A stretch of DNA of 64,000 nt from Neelides folsomi (Eukaryota; Arthropoda; Collembola; Neelipleona; Neelidae): positions 62,001 through 126,000 of the forward strand of contig JAQGBZ010000171.1 in the NCBI GenBank assembly GCA_034687125.1, written 5' to 3'. How positions within the stretch are numbered: the stretch's first letter is position 1; the number at the start of each line of letters is the position of its first letter. Shown here piece by piece: positions 24,090 through 38,380 of this stretch. A program made the position numbers and the translations under genes. Below the pieces are notes generated by a model. The model saw only the letters and a program-made list of their open reading frames with translations. It was not told the origin of the DNA and searched no databases.

Positions 24090-25112
24090 ATGGACTTAAA
24101 AGAAATAAAAAGGCGGCGATCTCCTTCTTCAGATTCTTCAACTTCGGCTAAAAGGCAGGATTAATTTTATTAAAAACTATAATGTAATTTTGTATTTAGA
24201 TACAATGATATTATATGATATTATATCAATGATATTATATCAATATGTTTAATTTGCTTTGTTATTTTAATTTATAATTATTTTAATTAGGAGTCGAAGG
24301 GATTCTAATTCGAAAGGAAGAAAGCGAGAAAGGTCGAAGGAGAAGTCAAATGGTAAACGAAGGTCTCGAGATTCCTCCTCCTCTTCTTCTTCGGACTCCG
24401 ACGACAGACGAAAACGTAAAGAAAGACGTAAGAAGAAAAAAGAATTGAAAAGGAAGAAGAAAGAGAAAAAGAAGACGAAAAAAGAAAAGAAAAAGGCAGA
24501 AAAGTCTCTGAATGTGACCTCAAACTCGTCCAACGTCGCCGTCGTCTCTCCTCCGTCAAAGTCTACATCCTCAAATTCAACGAAAAAAGCTGATCAAGTT
24601 TTTCCAGAAGAATTGTTGGAAAAGCGGAAGATTTTCGCTCCAATGTCCAAAGAGGAATGGGAAAAGAAGCAAAGTGTCATTAGAAGAGAATTTGATCCCA
24701 TTAGCGGAAGAACAAGGTGAAATAATAAATGAAATTACCTAAAACTATTTAAGTTTAATAATAAAATATTTTTACTTAATCATTTCTTAGCTGGTTATAT
24801 TAAGTCGAAAATTCTCTAATAATAATTATATCTTATTAATAAAAGGTCATGAATTTGTTCCTATTTTAAAATTACAGACTGATTAAAGGCGATGGTGAAG
24901 TTATGGAAGAAATAGTAAGCCGAGAAAGGCAAAAAGTTATTAATAAAAGGTAATACAATTAACTTAATCATTAAAAACTAATTATAAAAACTATATTTAC
25001 ACAAGAAAAGTTGTTATAAAGTGCCAATAAAATTATTTTTCTTTTTTACAGCGCTACTTCAACTGATGCTAATTATTTCGCTTCTACAATAATGAAGATG
25101 GTTAAAAAGTGA
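24090..25112 (+). CDS. ARL6IP4: ARL6IP4 (SR-25) orthologue, nuclear SR-like protein
   Basis: Exons 24090-24154, 24291-24716, 24878-24949 and 25052-25112 give 207 residues. The N-terminal two thirds are an Arg/Ser and Lys/Glu-rich disordered region with a serine run (DSSSSSSSDSDD). The conserved C-terminal block reads FAPMSKEEWEKKQSVIRREF, then GRTRLIKGDGEVMEEIVSRE and VINKSAT, which matches the signature of animal ARL6IP4, a nuclear-speckle protein linked to splicing. The first intron has GC instead of GT at its donor (AAAAG then GCAGGA). The alternative, reading on, meets a stop after three codons. The first ATG is used. Identity is firm from the C-terminal block; the GC donor is an inference from phase. 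Confidence 0.92.
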
Positions 25113-25374
25113 ATTTTATTATTACTAAATTTATTTACTAAATACATGTTAACGCCGTTTTACATTTTAATCGATATTAGTTAATCGTTAATCATTAAAC
25201 GAAAATTATTGTATTAATAAATATACCTTTAGATGTTTATTGTTTTCGTTGAAAAGACAAACAATGTTAAGTCAATAATTAGAATAAACTGACAATTTCA
25301 ACAGAGACTTTCTTCTTTATCGATTTATTTAAATATAGATTATATAGAATTTATCCATACTAAAAATTAGCATT

Positions 25375-27064
25375 TTAAATGGACATAAATTCTCTGGCTC
25401 TCATTTCAGCAAATTCTTCATTGGAAGTTAACAAAATGTTGTCAACTTCTCCTTCAGTTGTTCCATAGAAAGAGTGCAAACCAATGTAACAGAAATCATT
25501 AGCAAAAATTGGTTCGACCGTGCATTCATTTTGCTTCGGCTCTCCGTCAATATAAATTTTATAACAAATTCCATCGCTGTCAATGAACAATCGAATTATG
25601 TGAGTTTTCTTATCATTTGGAAATGAAAGCGAATTGTGAGACATTTTCACTCGCCCATTCTCATCAATAGTTTCCCTTTTATAATTGACCAAATTGAACC
25701 GCGTGTAAGAAGTATAAATAATGCCAAAGCGGAGCTCAGGAAAAGGCGGCGGGTCACTTTGAAAGTCCGCGTCGCAGGAAAACAAAGGAAATAAAACTTC
25801 ATGTTCGCCATGAGAAAGTCTGAGTGTGAATTGAAAAATGAAAGGTTTGTCGATAAAAGAATATCGCGGAAATTTTGTATAAATCCAATCATGGTGGGAA
25901 CGGCGAGGTTTCCTCAAAATTGATAAAACATGGTTGAAATTTGGCTTCTTGACCCTTTTAAAATAAATGGAGTGGGATTCATTGGAAAAATGTCGCCAAG
26001 TGGAATTTTCTAATTTTGAAATATTAAAATGTGAATCTTCGAACATTTCTTCATAAGCGATCTGAGAGCGAAGTATATTGGTGATTTTTGTGAGTTGGTC
26101 TTCGATTTTATTAAGACCGGTAGGCTTGGACGAACATTCAATTTCCTTTTAAATTAATTTGTTCTTTTAAATTAAATAATCTTTATGAGAGATTATATAA
26201 TTTTTAATTGGAATTTATTTTTATTATCTTATAATGGTTTCATTACCTTTCCACTTTGGGATTTTTGAAGAATTTTCGATTGATTGTCATTATATTTGTT
26301 TGGTTCACTTTTGAAATTTTGAGAATCAAAGGCTTCTTTAATGGTTAAAATATCTCTCCTTCTTTCAAGATTTTCTTCCTGTTATCAATACTAATATCAT
26401 ATGATTAAATAATTATATCTTTTTAATCTAACCGTCAGTTTAGACTCTATCCTTGAAATTTTTTGGTCAAGTAGAGCAAATTTCGTTGCCATTTTTGAAC
26501 TCATAGTGTCGAAATGAAGTGCAATTGTGAGTTTCATTTTTTCTAAATTGGTATTTGCAAGCCCATTTAGCTTTTCTTCCATTTCATATAAAATAGTCTC
26601 CACATTCTAATTTTTTAGCATTTATTATTCATTAAGGATTGTCTTGTCTCGTATAAAAACATTGAATATTTAAAATGAATATTATAAATGTAAGGTTATG
26701 GTATATGTTATATATGATTAATGATTACTTATTACTTTATTGTTATTCGTGTTTTGAATTCCATCTTTTATCGATTTCTACGAAAAAAGGCAAAAATTAT
26801 AATTCTAATAAAGCAAAATTTTAATACTTTTAAAAATTTAACAAATTGACTTACAACATTTTCAACTATTTTATCTAGATTCTCTTTAATTTCTACAATA
26901 TCATTTTCAATTTTTTCCTAAAAATCCATTATATTATTTTAATTTCAGCATTTGAAAATCACTTTGTTGTTACCAATTACAATGCGAGCTTCGGAATAGC
27001 CGTTGAAAATAATACTTAGGAACATTAAAAGATTTATGCTATTTAATTTAAATATATTTTTCAT
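25375..27064 (-). CDS. Orphan secreted coiled-coil protein with a C-terminal globular domain
   Basis: Six exons (26981-27064, 26855-26917, 26736-26777, 26433-26606, 26247-26378, 25375-26145), all in phase 0, give 421 residues. A signal peptide (NSINLLMFLSIIFNGYSEA) is followed by about 140 residues of heptad-like sequence (EIKENLDKIVENV, MEEKLNGLANTNLEKM, LDQKISRIESKL), then a charged linker. A C-terminal domain of about 200 residues is rich in aromatic beta-strand-like stretches (FIFQFTLRLSHGEHEVLFPL, RLFIDSDGICYKIYIDGEP, CYIGLHSFYGTTEGEVDNIL). This order recalls secreted oligomeric proteins with a C-terminal lectin-like sandwich, but I cannot assign a family. A TATATATAAAG box on the minus strand lies near 27172-27181, about 110 bases upstream of the ATG. 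It is tail to tail with ARL6IP4. Confidence 0.8.
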
Positions 27065-27966
27065 GTTGACTAATGCGACTAACGACCATTTGGAAGAATC
27101 TTTTAAGAGTCTTTAATAAATGTATTACATATAAGTTATTAAAGGATCTAATACAATTTGAACTTTAGACTTTATATATATCAAGTTATGAAAAAAAGTT
27201 TTTTTAATATAAGATGTTTGTAAGTCATATATTAAAATAAATTATAGTTAAATGCCTAAATTGGTTGGTCAATGAGTAAAATGATATTTGTTATTATATG
27301 CGTTCATTGAATTAAACTTTGATGCGCAATGGACCAAGAAAAGCTTTATTTTGCAGCCATGAATCCTTGAAGAATACAAGATGTAATACAAATAAAAGTA
27401 ATACTTTACCAGCATTAAGATTTCCTTCGTATCTTTTAATTATTACATAGATAAATTCAATTCTAATTCTAACCCCTAGTACTTATTTATAAGTGATGAT
27501 TAGCCATACATAGCAATGTCTTAAAGGTTTAAAATAATTGTATAATGTCAGTTAATCATCGAAATTACTGATTTAGCACAAAAATCACATTCAAGTATAT
27601 TTATAAAAGGCCTTCAAATAATAAAAATAATTCGTTTCATTTTAATACAAAGAACCAATTTTACAATAATTACAATAATTAATAAATATTTTGTAATACT
27701 GTATATAATATCTTATGTATTTCCTCCTCGAGCCATTTATATATTAATATTGTTCATTGGGATATGGGCCCGTGTCGTGTTATAAATAAATATAAATATT
27801 TACAAGTTTGCACATAAGTTCAATAAAATTAATTTATCGTTAAAATTCTGCATCATTTACATTACAATTAACAATTTTTGTTGATTAATATAATACTTGT
27901 ATTTTGGAATGTTTAAATAGTTAACAAACTTTAACCCTTTTTGAAGCAATAAGAGAATTTGAATAT
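27065..27966. other. AT-rich spacer
   Basis: This holds the probable promoter of the secreted coiled-coil gene and the 3' flank of the copine alternative last exon. No coding frame or structured repeat is evident. Confidence 0.4.
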
Positions 27967-28088
27967 TTAATTAAACTTTTTCATAGCTTCGCACAATTGA
28001 TTTGGGATTTCGGCCAAGACGTTTGCTGCGACTTTGCTCTGTATGTTCACCAATCCATTCGTTTGACCGTTAAGAAACTGACGAATTT
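27967..28088 (-). CDS. Alternative last exon of the copine gene
   Basis: After an acceptor (TTTGATTAG) this exon is open in the phase left by exon 28644-28814. It encodes a second version of the copine tail, EIRQFLNGQTNGLVNIQSK, then VAANVLAEIPNQLCEAMKKF and a stop. The upstream version (28399-28538) reads ELRKFVSLNAYHQQQ then LAKSVLAELPDQLV. The two are homologous in the block (V)LAE(I/L)P(N/D)QL and each has its own stop, so they must be mutually exclusive 3' ends. This is seen in sequence; use of either in mRNA is inferred. Confidence 0.8.
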
Positions 28089-28398
28089 CTAATCAAATGA
28101 AAAAGCTTATTGTACGCAAAGCCTCACAATGCTCAATTTGTACATTTGTTCCATTTTGTATTAAACTGGAATAGTTAGCAGCACAATCAAAGTTTACACT
28201 TTTTGCACTTTTTAATTTTAACTTATTAGCTCGCGCACGTTAAAAACAAGTCATATATCTGTAGTAGTATATTTAATGATCTTTTATAAAGTCAAGTCAT
28301 AAAAGAAGTAACATTCGCACACCCTTAATTTAATTGATTGTAGTAATATAATAATTTATTTAATGAAGCATTTTATATAATGTTTGGAAAGTAGTTAA

Positions 28399-32210
<3,812 letters not shown>

Positions 32211-34177
32211 TTAATTATTTTAACGTTAAAATGTCCAGTCAATTGTACAGTTAGGTTTAAAATTAATGAAATATAAACATTAAGCTTCAAGATTGAGTTA
32301 GTCTGATTTAAAATCCGTTAAAATCCATTAGAATTTAATGAAATAGGTCAAATTGAGCTGTGAATGAAAGTAAGTTTGGAGAGGAGTGACAAGTTTGAAG
32401 ATTGGAGGTTGTGAGGATGTGCAGAGAGGATTCTCGGTTTTTTATCGATGGGACTACCCGGGTGAAGAACTTGTTGCAGAACGCGCGTGTTCCCTCGATT
32501 CAAGATATTTGGATTTTCACTTCTACAACTTTTACCATTATTATGCTTTAATTCAATGCTTTGAACTCCCTTCCCTTGCCTAGTCAAAAGACTCCGACTT
32601 CCGTTCTAACAAAAAGCCCTATAGATGTATTTTATTATTCTTTTTATTCTATTCGATTTTCATAATATAAAACCTTATTCTATTTTCCAATTACAAATAC
32701 TTTTATACTAGACAGGAACAAATAAGAATAGATATGGCCATAGGACTCTTGGTTAGCTTTTTAATGTTCAATTAATATACAGCGGTTTTCCTTTAATTAG
32801 CAAAATTGAAGTATTAATTAATTATCCCTCGAGTCGGAAAAAAGAAAATAACGACAAATTAAATTCTTGTTCAAATAGAAGAAAATTTGGGCTGGCTTAT
32901 TTAAACATTATTGTCTTTATTGGTTATTGTTTTATACAGGAATTTTGTGAATTATTCGCAACTTGTTGAGGGAATTTTTACGACTTGCTCGTTCTCGGGT
33001 TTAAACGAAATAAAACTCTTTTATTCACCGAAACGCATTAAAACGAAGGGAGAAAAGCCAGCTGAAGTACGTAGTTACGTTGCTTTACAATATTTAATAT
33101 TATGTTAGGTAAAAGGTTAAAACAACAATATGGCTTACGTAGTTTCACGTTATAGGAGACTTATTATTATTAGGATTTTTATATTTATTAAAGTGCCAAC
33201 CGTTGTAGCAATATGAATGGTAGATGAAATATGAGGTGGTGTATAATTTGCTTAGCATGTTCAATCTTCATCTCCAGGATCTGGATTAGGAATTAACACG
33301 AGAGTTTTCATCTCTTCCGACTTTCACATAACCGCGTTAGATTGGCGTTGGACGGAAGTTTCTTCGCATTACGTGCATTTCACATTTCACCAAATTTCGT
33401 TTTACGAATGCAACGAAGATAATTAATACTTTATTTAGACACATGGAGGATTTTGATTAATCAAATGCAATTTTTCATTCTTTATTTTATGCTGTGGTTC
33501 TGCGATATAGAAAGAAAATTACAATATTAATATTGCTGATTGTTATATAATACAATGTATACAATATTAGTAGATTGATTTTATATTGCAATATTTGTAG
33601 GTAACTAGATTTAATGTTATAAAATCTTAAAAGTATTTTCGAATATAATTTAGGTAGCCTTTGTTAGAAGCTTTTTTCCTTTTTTATGTAATGCAGTTTT
33701 ACATTACATGAATTGAGTATTTGTGAATTTGTTGGATTTTGATGATTTGGAGTATTTAAATAGGAGAATAGCGTGTTTGTTCCCCCATTGATTTTTCTCT
33801 ATTTACATGAGAAGCGGAAGTAAGCGAAAGTCAAAGGACTCAAATGAATGACTGAGGACTCAAATGAACTTATGAACTTAACTCACATTCAGTCAACTTA
33901 TAGTCAGAAAGGTTTATTTGATGAAAGGAGAATTTTTAAAATAATACTTAGATGTGTTTATTTATTGCAATTTTAAATTACGAGGCAAATAAAATATGTG
34001 AAAAATAATGGCACGAAGAATGAAAAATGTTTGTTTATTTGAAATTATTTGGTGTTGGTTTTACTCATTTCAAAATAATAGAAAAAATAGTCAAATTAAT
34101 CAATAAAAATGTATGGCAATTTTGTGAGTTGAGACGTTGAGAAGAATTTGTAAAAGACGAATTGTGTAAACAATGAT
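32211..34177. other. Gene-free AT-rich stretch
   Basis: The part next to 32211 presumably contains the leader and distal promoter of the copine. Two short ORFs (32386-32583 and 32911-33108) show no motif and no splice support. Nothing else was recognised. Confidence 0.4.
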
Positions 34178-34991
34178 TTAACCGTAGATTGAGATTCCGA
34201 ATCCACCATAACCACCGCCATATCCACCATATCCACCATATCCTCCTCCATATCCACCATAGTATGGTCCTATAAAATAACATTAATTGTTGAATTAAAC
34301 AAAGAAATATTTGTAAGAGTATATAAACCTGTAAAAAGTAAATGATACCTAAAATTTAAATAAATGTGTAAACTTTAATTAAATAATTAATTACGAGTAT
34401 ATCCACCGCCGTATCCGTATCCTCCATATCCTCCGTATCCTCTGTGTCCATAGCCGCCATAACCACCATATCCGCCTCCATATCCTCCGTATCCACGGTG
34501 TCCGTATCCTCCATATCCTCCATATCCTCTGTGTCCATAACCACCACCATAACCATGATGTCTGTAACCTCCGTATCTTTGTTCAGCTCCTACAATATAA
34601 TCAAATCCCCACATTAGTGATATTTAACAATAATTGTGAATTTAAGAATTATTTAAGAATTTTCAAAATTTTGCACAAAAAGGAATTTGAGAAATTTCAA
34701 AAATTTGCACAAACCTTCAAGATCTCCAGCAACTTCAGCCGCGGCTTCTTCAGCTGCCATGGCACATCCCACCATGAAGATGGCAACTCCCAACAAAAAG
34801 AACTAAAATTAAAAATTAAATTAAAATTCGATATTCCGTTGAAAAATACCAAAACTCGAATTAATTAGAATTTCCACAATTTTAGTATTTATTAATTAAT
34901 GTAATAGAATTAACAATAATTAATAATTATAATGAATAAGATTTAAATAATGAATTATAATAATTAATGGAAAATATACCGTGAGCTTCAT
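34178..34991 (-). CDS. Secreted Gly/Tyr-rich peptide (GYG repeats), paralogue A
   Basis: Four exons, 34980-34991, 34715-34802, 34395-34589 and 34178-34269, give 128 residues. The first exon codes only MKLT. Exon 2 completes a signal peptide (FFLLGVAIFMVGCAMA) and an acidic propeptide-like segment (AEEAAAEVAGDLEG). Exons 3 and 4 are almost entirely GYGG, GHRGYGG and GGYGGGY units, ending GGFGISIYG. Composition resembles the Gly/Tyr-rich small secreted peptides of ecdysozoans, some of which are antimicrobial or cuticular, but no orthology can be claimed from such repeats. A TATA box on the minus strand is listed separately. Paralogue B lies 3 kb away on the same strand with the same exon plan. 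Confidence 0.85.
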
Positions 34992-35058
34992 GTTTAAGAT
35001 GATTGGAGTAATCGGGGAGTTTGCAGAAGAATGATGTTGATTTCACCGCGACCTCATC

Positions 35059-35068
35059 TTTATATATA
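35059..35068 (-). promoter_or_regulatory. TATA box of the Gly/Tyr-rich peptide gene A
   Basis: TATATATAAA on the minus strand, about 70 bases upstream of the ATG at 34991, leaves room for a start site about 30 bases downstream near TCAACATC and a short leader. This suits a strongly or inducibly expressed small secreted-protein gene. Confidence 0.6.
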
Positions 35069-37738
35069 AGTAAGTGGAGTGGCGGAGGATGTCCTTAGGA
35101 AAAAGAATAAAAAGTGGAAACGTTTAGCCACCGACGCTCAAATCTCCACATTTAACAAGAGCTTCGAAAACCCTGGCTTTTCCTCTCGACCGGTTCAATA
35201 CATGGAGTTGATAGGAAACATGTTCAGTTTACTTACGTCTTACGTCCACGAATTCCAACCCTTTTACACAACATTTGGATTCCGCATCCCTTCATTTGAC
35301 CAATAATGGCTAGGTTTGTCCATGTTATTAAAGGTGTGTCTAATATAGATTTTATTGGAGGAAAGAAAGAAAAAGAATATTATGTTAATGAATATCGAAC
35401 AACTATTTATACAAGGGAGAGAGATCTCCTCAACGTCATTTGCTTACATTCATTTTTCCCTATCCAACTGTTGTTTTTTCTAATTTCTTCCATTTACACA
35501 TTCACAACTTGTCTTTATATCTACAGGAATTACATTATTGAGATATATTTTAGATATGTATAGATTGACGTCTAGAGGAAATTAGATATTTGAGTTAAAG
35601 ACGCCAGTAGAATTAATTACCTTGATCGCTCTGCCAATTCTTCTCAAGATACCAAGAATCAAAACATCTTGGCCAACTTATGTAATTTTACATATATTTC
35701 CTATAATGAGGATATATTGAATTATATAAAAGTATTGAAGAAGATTCTGGATGGATATTCGGAAATTCAAAAAAGGAACCTGTTCCAAAAAGGATAAAAG
35801 ATATCTCCAGCCATTGGATGATGAAAGTGATGATTATATAAGATCAACTTTGGTCCCAGCCAGGTGCTAGTAATCTTGGTCAATTCATTCTGGGGGGATA
35901 ATTGCAATTTAATTGGAGAAATTGAAGGTTGATCGAAGGATGCGTTCGCTTGAACTTAAACGATTCATTTGACATTCAAAAGTTCAACGTTTGATTTTAT
36001 CGGTAGGAATGAGAATGAGAGAATTATTCAAACTTACCATGTTACATTTTAGGTAGCTAAATTACACAAATCAAATGATCAACAATCTTGGAGAATTTAA
36101 TTATACATAACTGATATTATAGTAAATATATTAAAATAGAAAAATATAATTTATATGACTAATTAGCACATCTTACATTTAGATAATTGTATTGTTTGCG
36201 CTTGTGTTAGATTTTAAATAATATTTTTAAAAATTACAAATAAGAACCCATATTATATCATATACCTGATTAACCTATACAGTACCATACATCAAATTTA
36301 ATATATCATATTTATGGAGTTACACAAGACCTAAATACCTATCTGTACTATGTATAAATCTGATTTTTTCAGTCTTAATTGATCATTTTGGATATTTCAT
36401 TTTTCTATTCTAATGTACGATACTATAATATCATATTTTGTTGACTTGTTTGTCAAATTATCAAAGCTACAAGAATAAGTGAATTCAATTACTTATAATA
36501 ACGTTAATATTTCTAATAAAGTTGTTTGTTAACTGGCTGATGGATGACGGATCGCGTGTTAACATACAGTACATGTGCGTAAGTACTGATTATACTGATA
36601 GACTGATAATTTAGGGTACAATTGAAAGGAAGGAAAATGTGTTAGATGAATAAATTATCAAATCTTCAGATCTGATCTGAAGTTTCTGAAGCCTTTTGGA
36701 TTAGATGATGGATGACATGATTGAAGAAAAAATACTTTTAGTGTTAGTTGAATTTCATAAAAGGCGTTTGACCTAAAGTTAAAGTAAAAGTCAAGGAAAA
36801 TTTTTTCCCAGAAAAGGAGAGGAAAATGATATTGGAAAACTCAATCATGCCTTAAAACTCACCACGGAATTCCCACATGCAAATCAACTGTTGAACCAAA
36901 TTATCTATAAAGGTACCGAAGATATAAATACTATTGTATATATACTTTTATTTTACCCCTCCCTATATTTGTCTGGGTTTCCACCGGCCGTTGATAATAG
37001 GATTATATTTTGTAATGGTTAATAGCGATTGTTTATGGATTTAAATTTTGATAACAAATGAGTTTTGAGAAAAATATTGAAGTGGAAAAACCTAATTTGA
37101 AATATATAGATTTATAAAAAATATTAAAGCAATATGAAATATGTGATCTTTAACTCATCTTTGACTTTTGTCCAATCTTTACTTTTCTTCTTTTATCAAT
37201 AAAGCCGCCACACAACAACACCCATTTCACCTTGAGATAAATTGACTAAAGAAGATAACATTATTGCTAAACTAAAATCAATAAAATGTCAATTGCTTTC
37301 TTATATGTAAATATACCAAATCACTATTTGATATTACTATTTACCTACTTAAAGTTAGTTTGGTTGTATCATGATTCATGATTCTGCTTCCTTTTTGTTT
37401 CATTGTCATTTTTGTCATGGCCAGTTAAGACTCAAGGAGTCAAATGAGAATATGTTGATGTATGGATAGGTCCATTTCCGGAAGACCAGTCGAACGCTTT
37501 TATTATTTATACATTTTTAATTATATACAAATGTAGTTCCTATGACTTATCTGTATATAAGTATAATAAGTACATAACTTGAATCTATTTTTCCATGTTT
37601 AATGAAATGCCCCCAATGAAAAATTATGGAAATAACGAAAAGTTTATTTAAAAATGAAATATTTGGTCTGATTTATTTAAAAAAAGTATGTTAACGTTTA
37701 AAGATGTCAGAAGTTGAGTAGTTGAGTTTAACCATGTC
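35069..37738. other. Gene-free stretch between the two Gly/Tyr-rich genes
   Basis: Two plus-strand ORFs (35079-35306 and 35306-35563) have neither a domain nor splice support, and I do not call them. The remainder is AT-rich sequence with no inverted repeat or tandem array that I could see. Confidence 0.4.
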
Positions 37739-38288
37739 TTAATATCGGATTCCACGTCCGTATCCACCATATCCTCGGTGTCCTCCATATCCACCATATC
37801 CTCCTCCGTATCCTCCATATCCTCGGTGCCCTCCATATCCTCCATATCCTCCATGTCCACCGTATCCGCCATATCCGCGTCCACCATAATGTTGTTCAGC
37901 TAATGAATAAAAAGAAACGTTTTAATTAAAAATTAACTCGTTTCAAGAGAAAAATAGCAAATGAATACTTTCATACTAAATATCGAGCTAATATAAAAAA
38001 TGTATCAAATTACCAGTTTCAAATTCCTCTTTTTCCTCAGCAGCAACAAAGGTTGCGACGAGGGCGAGGAGGACGAAAGCGAGGACGGCCTATATTCAAA
38101 TTAAATTACAGTTTTTTTTACAATTTTTTCAAAAATTAACAAAAAATTAATAAATAAGAAGTTGAGAAGTTTTGGAATAAAAAAAAATAAAAACAGAATT
38201 GTGAGTATTGGGTTAGGGAATTGTTAGTTATAGTTAAATAGGGAGTAAGTGAAGAGAGTAGAAAAATCCAACTCACGGCGTATTTCAT
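37739..38288 (-). CDS. Secreted Gly/Tyr-rich peptide (GYG repeats), paralogue B
   Basis: Three exons, 38277-38288, 38014-38089 and 37739-37899, give 82 residues. As in paralogue A, the first coding exon is just 12 bases (MKYA) and is followed by a signal peptide exon (AVLAFVLLALVATFVAAEE) ending in an acidic stretch. The mature part begins AEQHYGGRGYGG, against GAEQRYGGYRHHGYGG in A, and is made of GYGG and GGHRGYGG units ending GYGRGIRY. The shared exon plan, the (A)EQ(H/R)YGG start of the repeats and the strand show a tandem duplication. Function may be antimicrobial or cuticular; this is inference from composition only. Confidence 0.85.
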
Positions 38289-38372
38289 GTTGAAATTGAG
38301 GAGTTTGTGAATTGTAAGAGACAAGTTGAGGAGTCCAAAAGCAAGTGTGAAATATGCGAGCTGAGATTGGGG

Positions 38373-38380
38373 GTTTTATA
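38373..38380 (-). promoter_or_regulatory. TATA box of the Gly/Tyr-rich peptide gene B
   Basis: TATAAAAC on the minus strand lies about 85 bases upstream of the ATG at 38288, a usual core-promoter spacing for a leader of 50-60 bases. Confidence 0.6.

Noticed and set aside
24267-24559. Two overlapping minus-strand ORFs rich in Phe/Ser
   Set aside because: They are the antisense of the Lys/Glu/Arg-rich exon of ARL6IP4; low-complexity coding DNA leaves the other strand open.
34356-34556. Met/Asp/Glu-rich ORF over the Gly/Tyr repeats, and a similar one at 37648-37887
   Set aside because: These are the same repeat read in another frame; the signal peptide and phase support the GYG frame.
35079-35563. 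Two adjoining plus-strand ORFs of 75 and 85 codons
   Set aside because: No domain and no consistent splice sites; composition is like the surrounding spacer.
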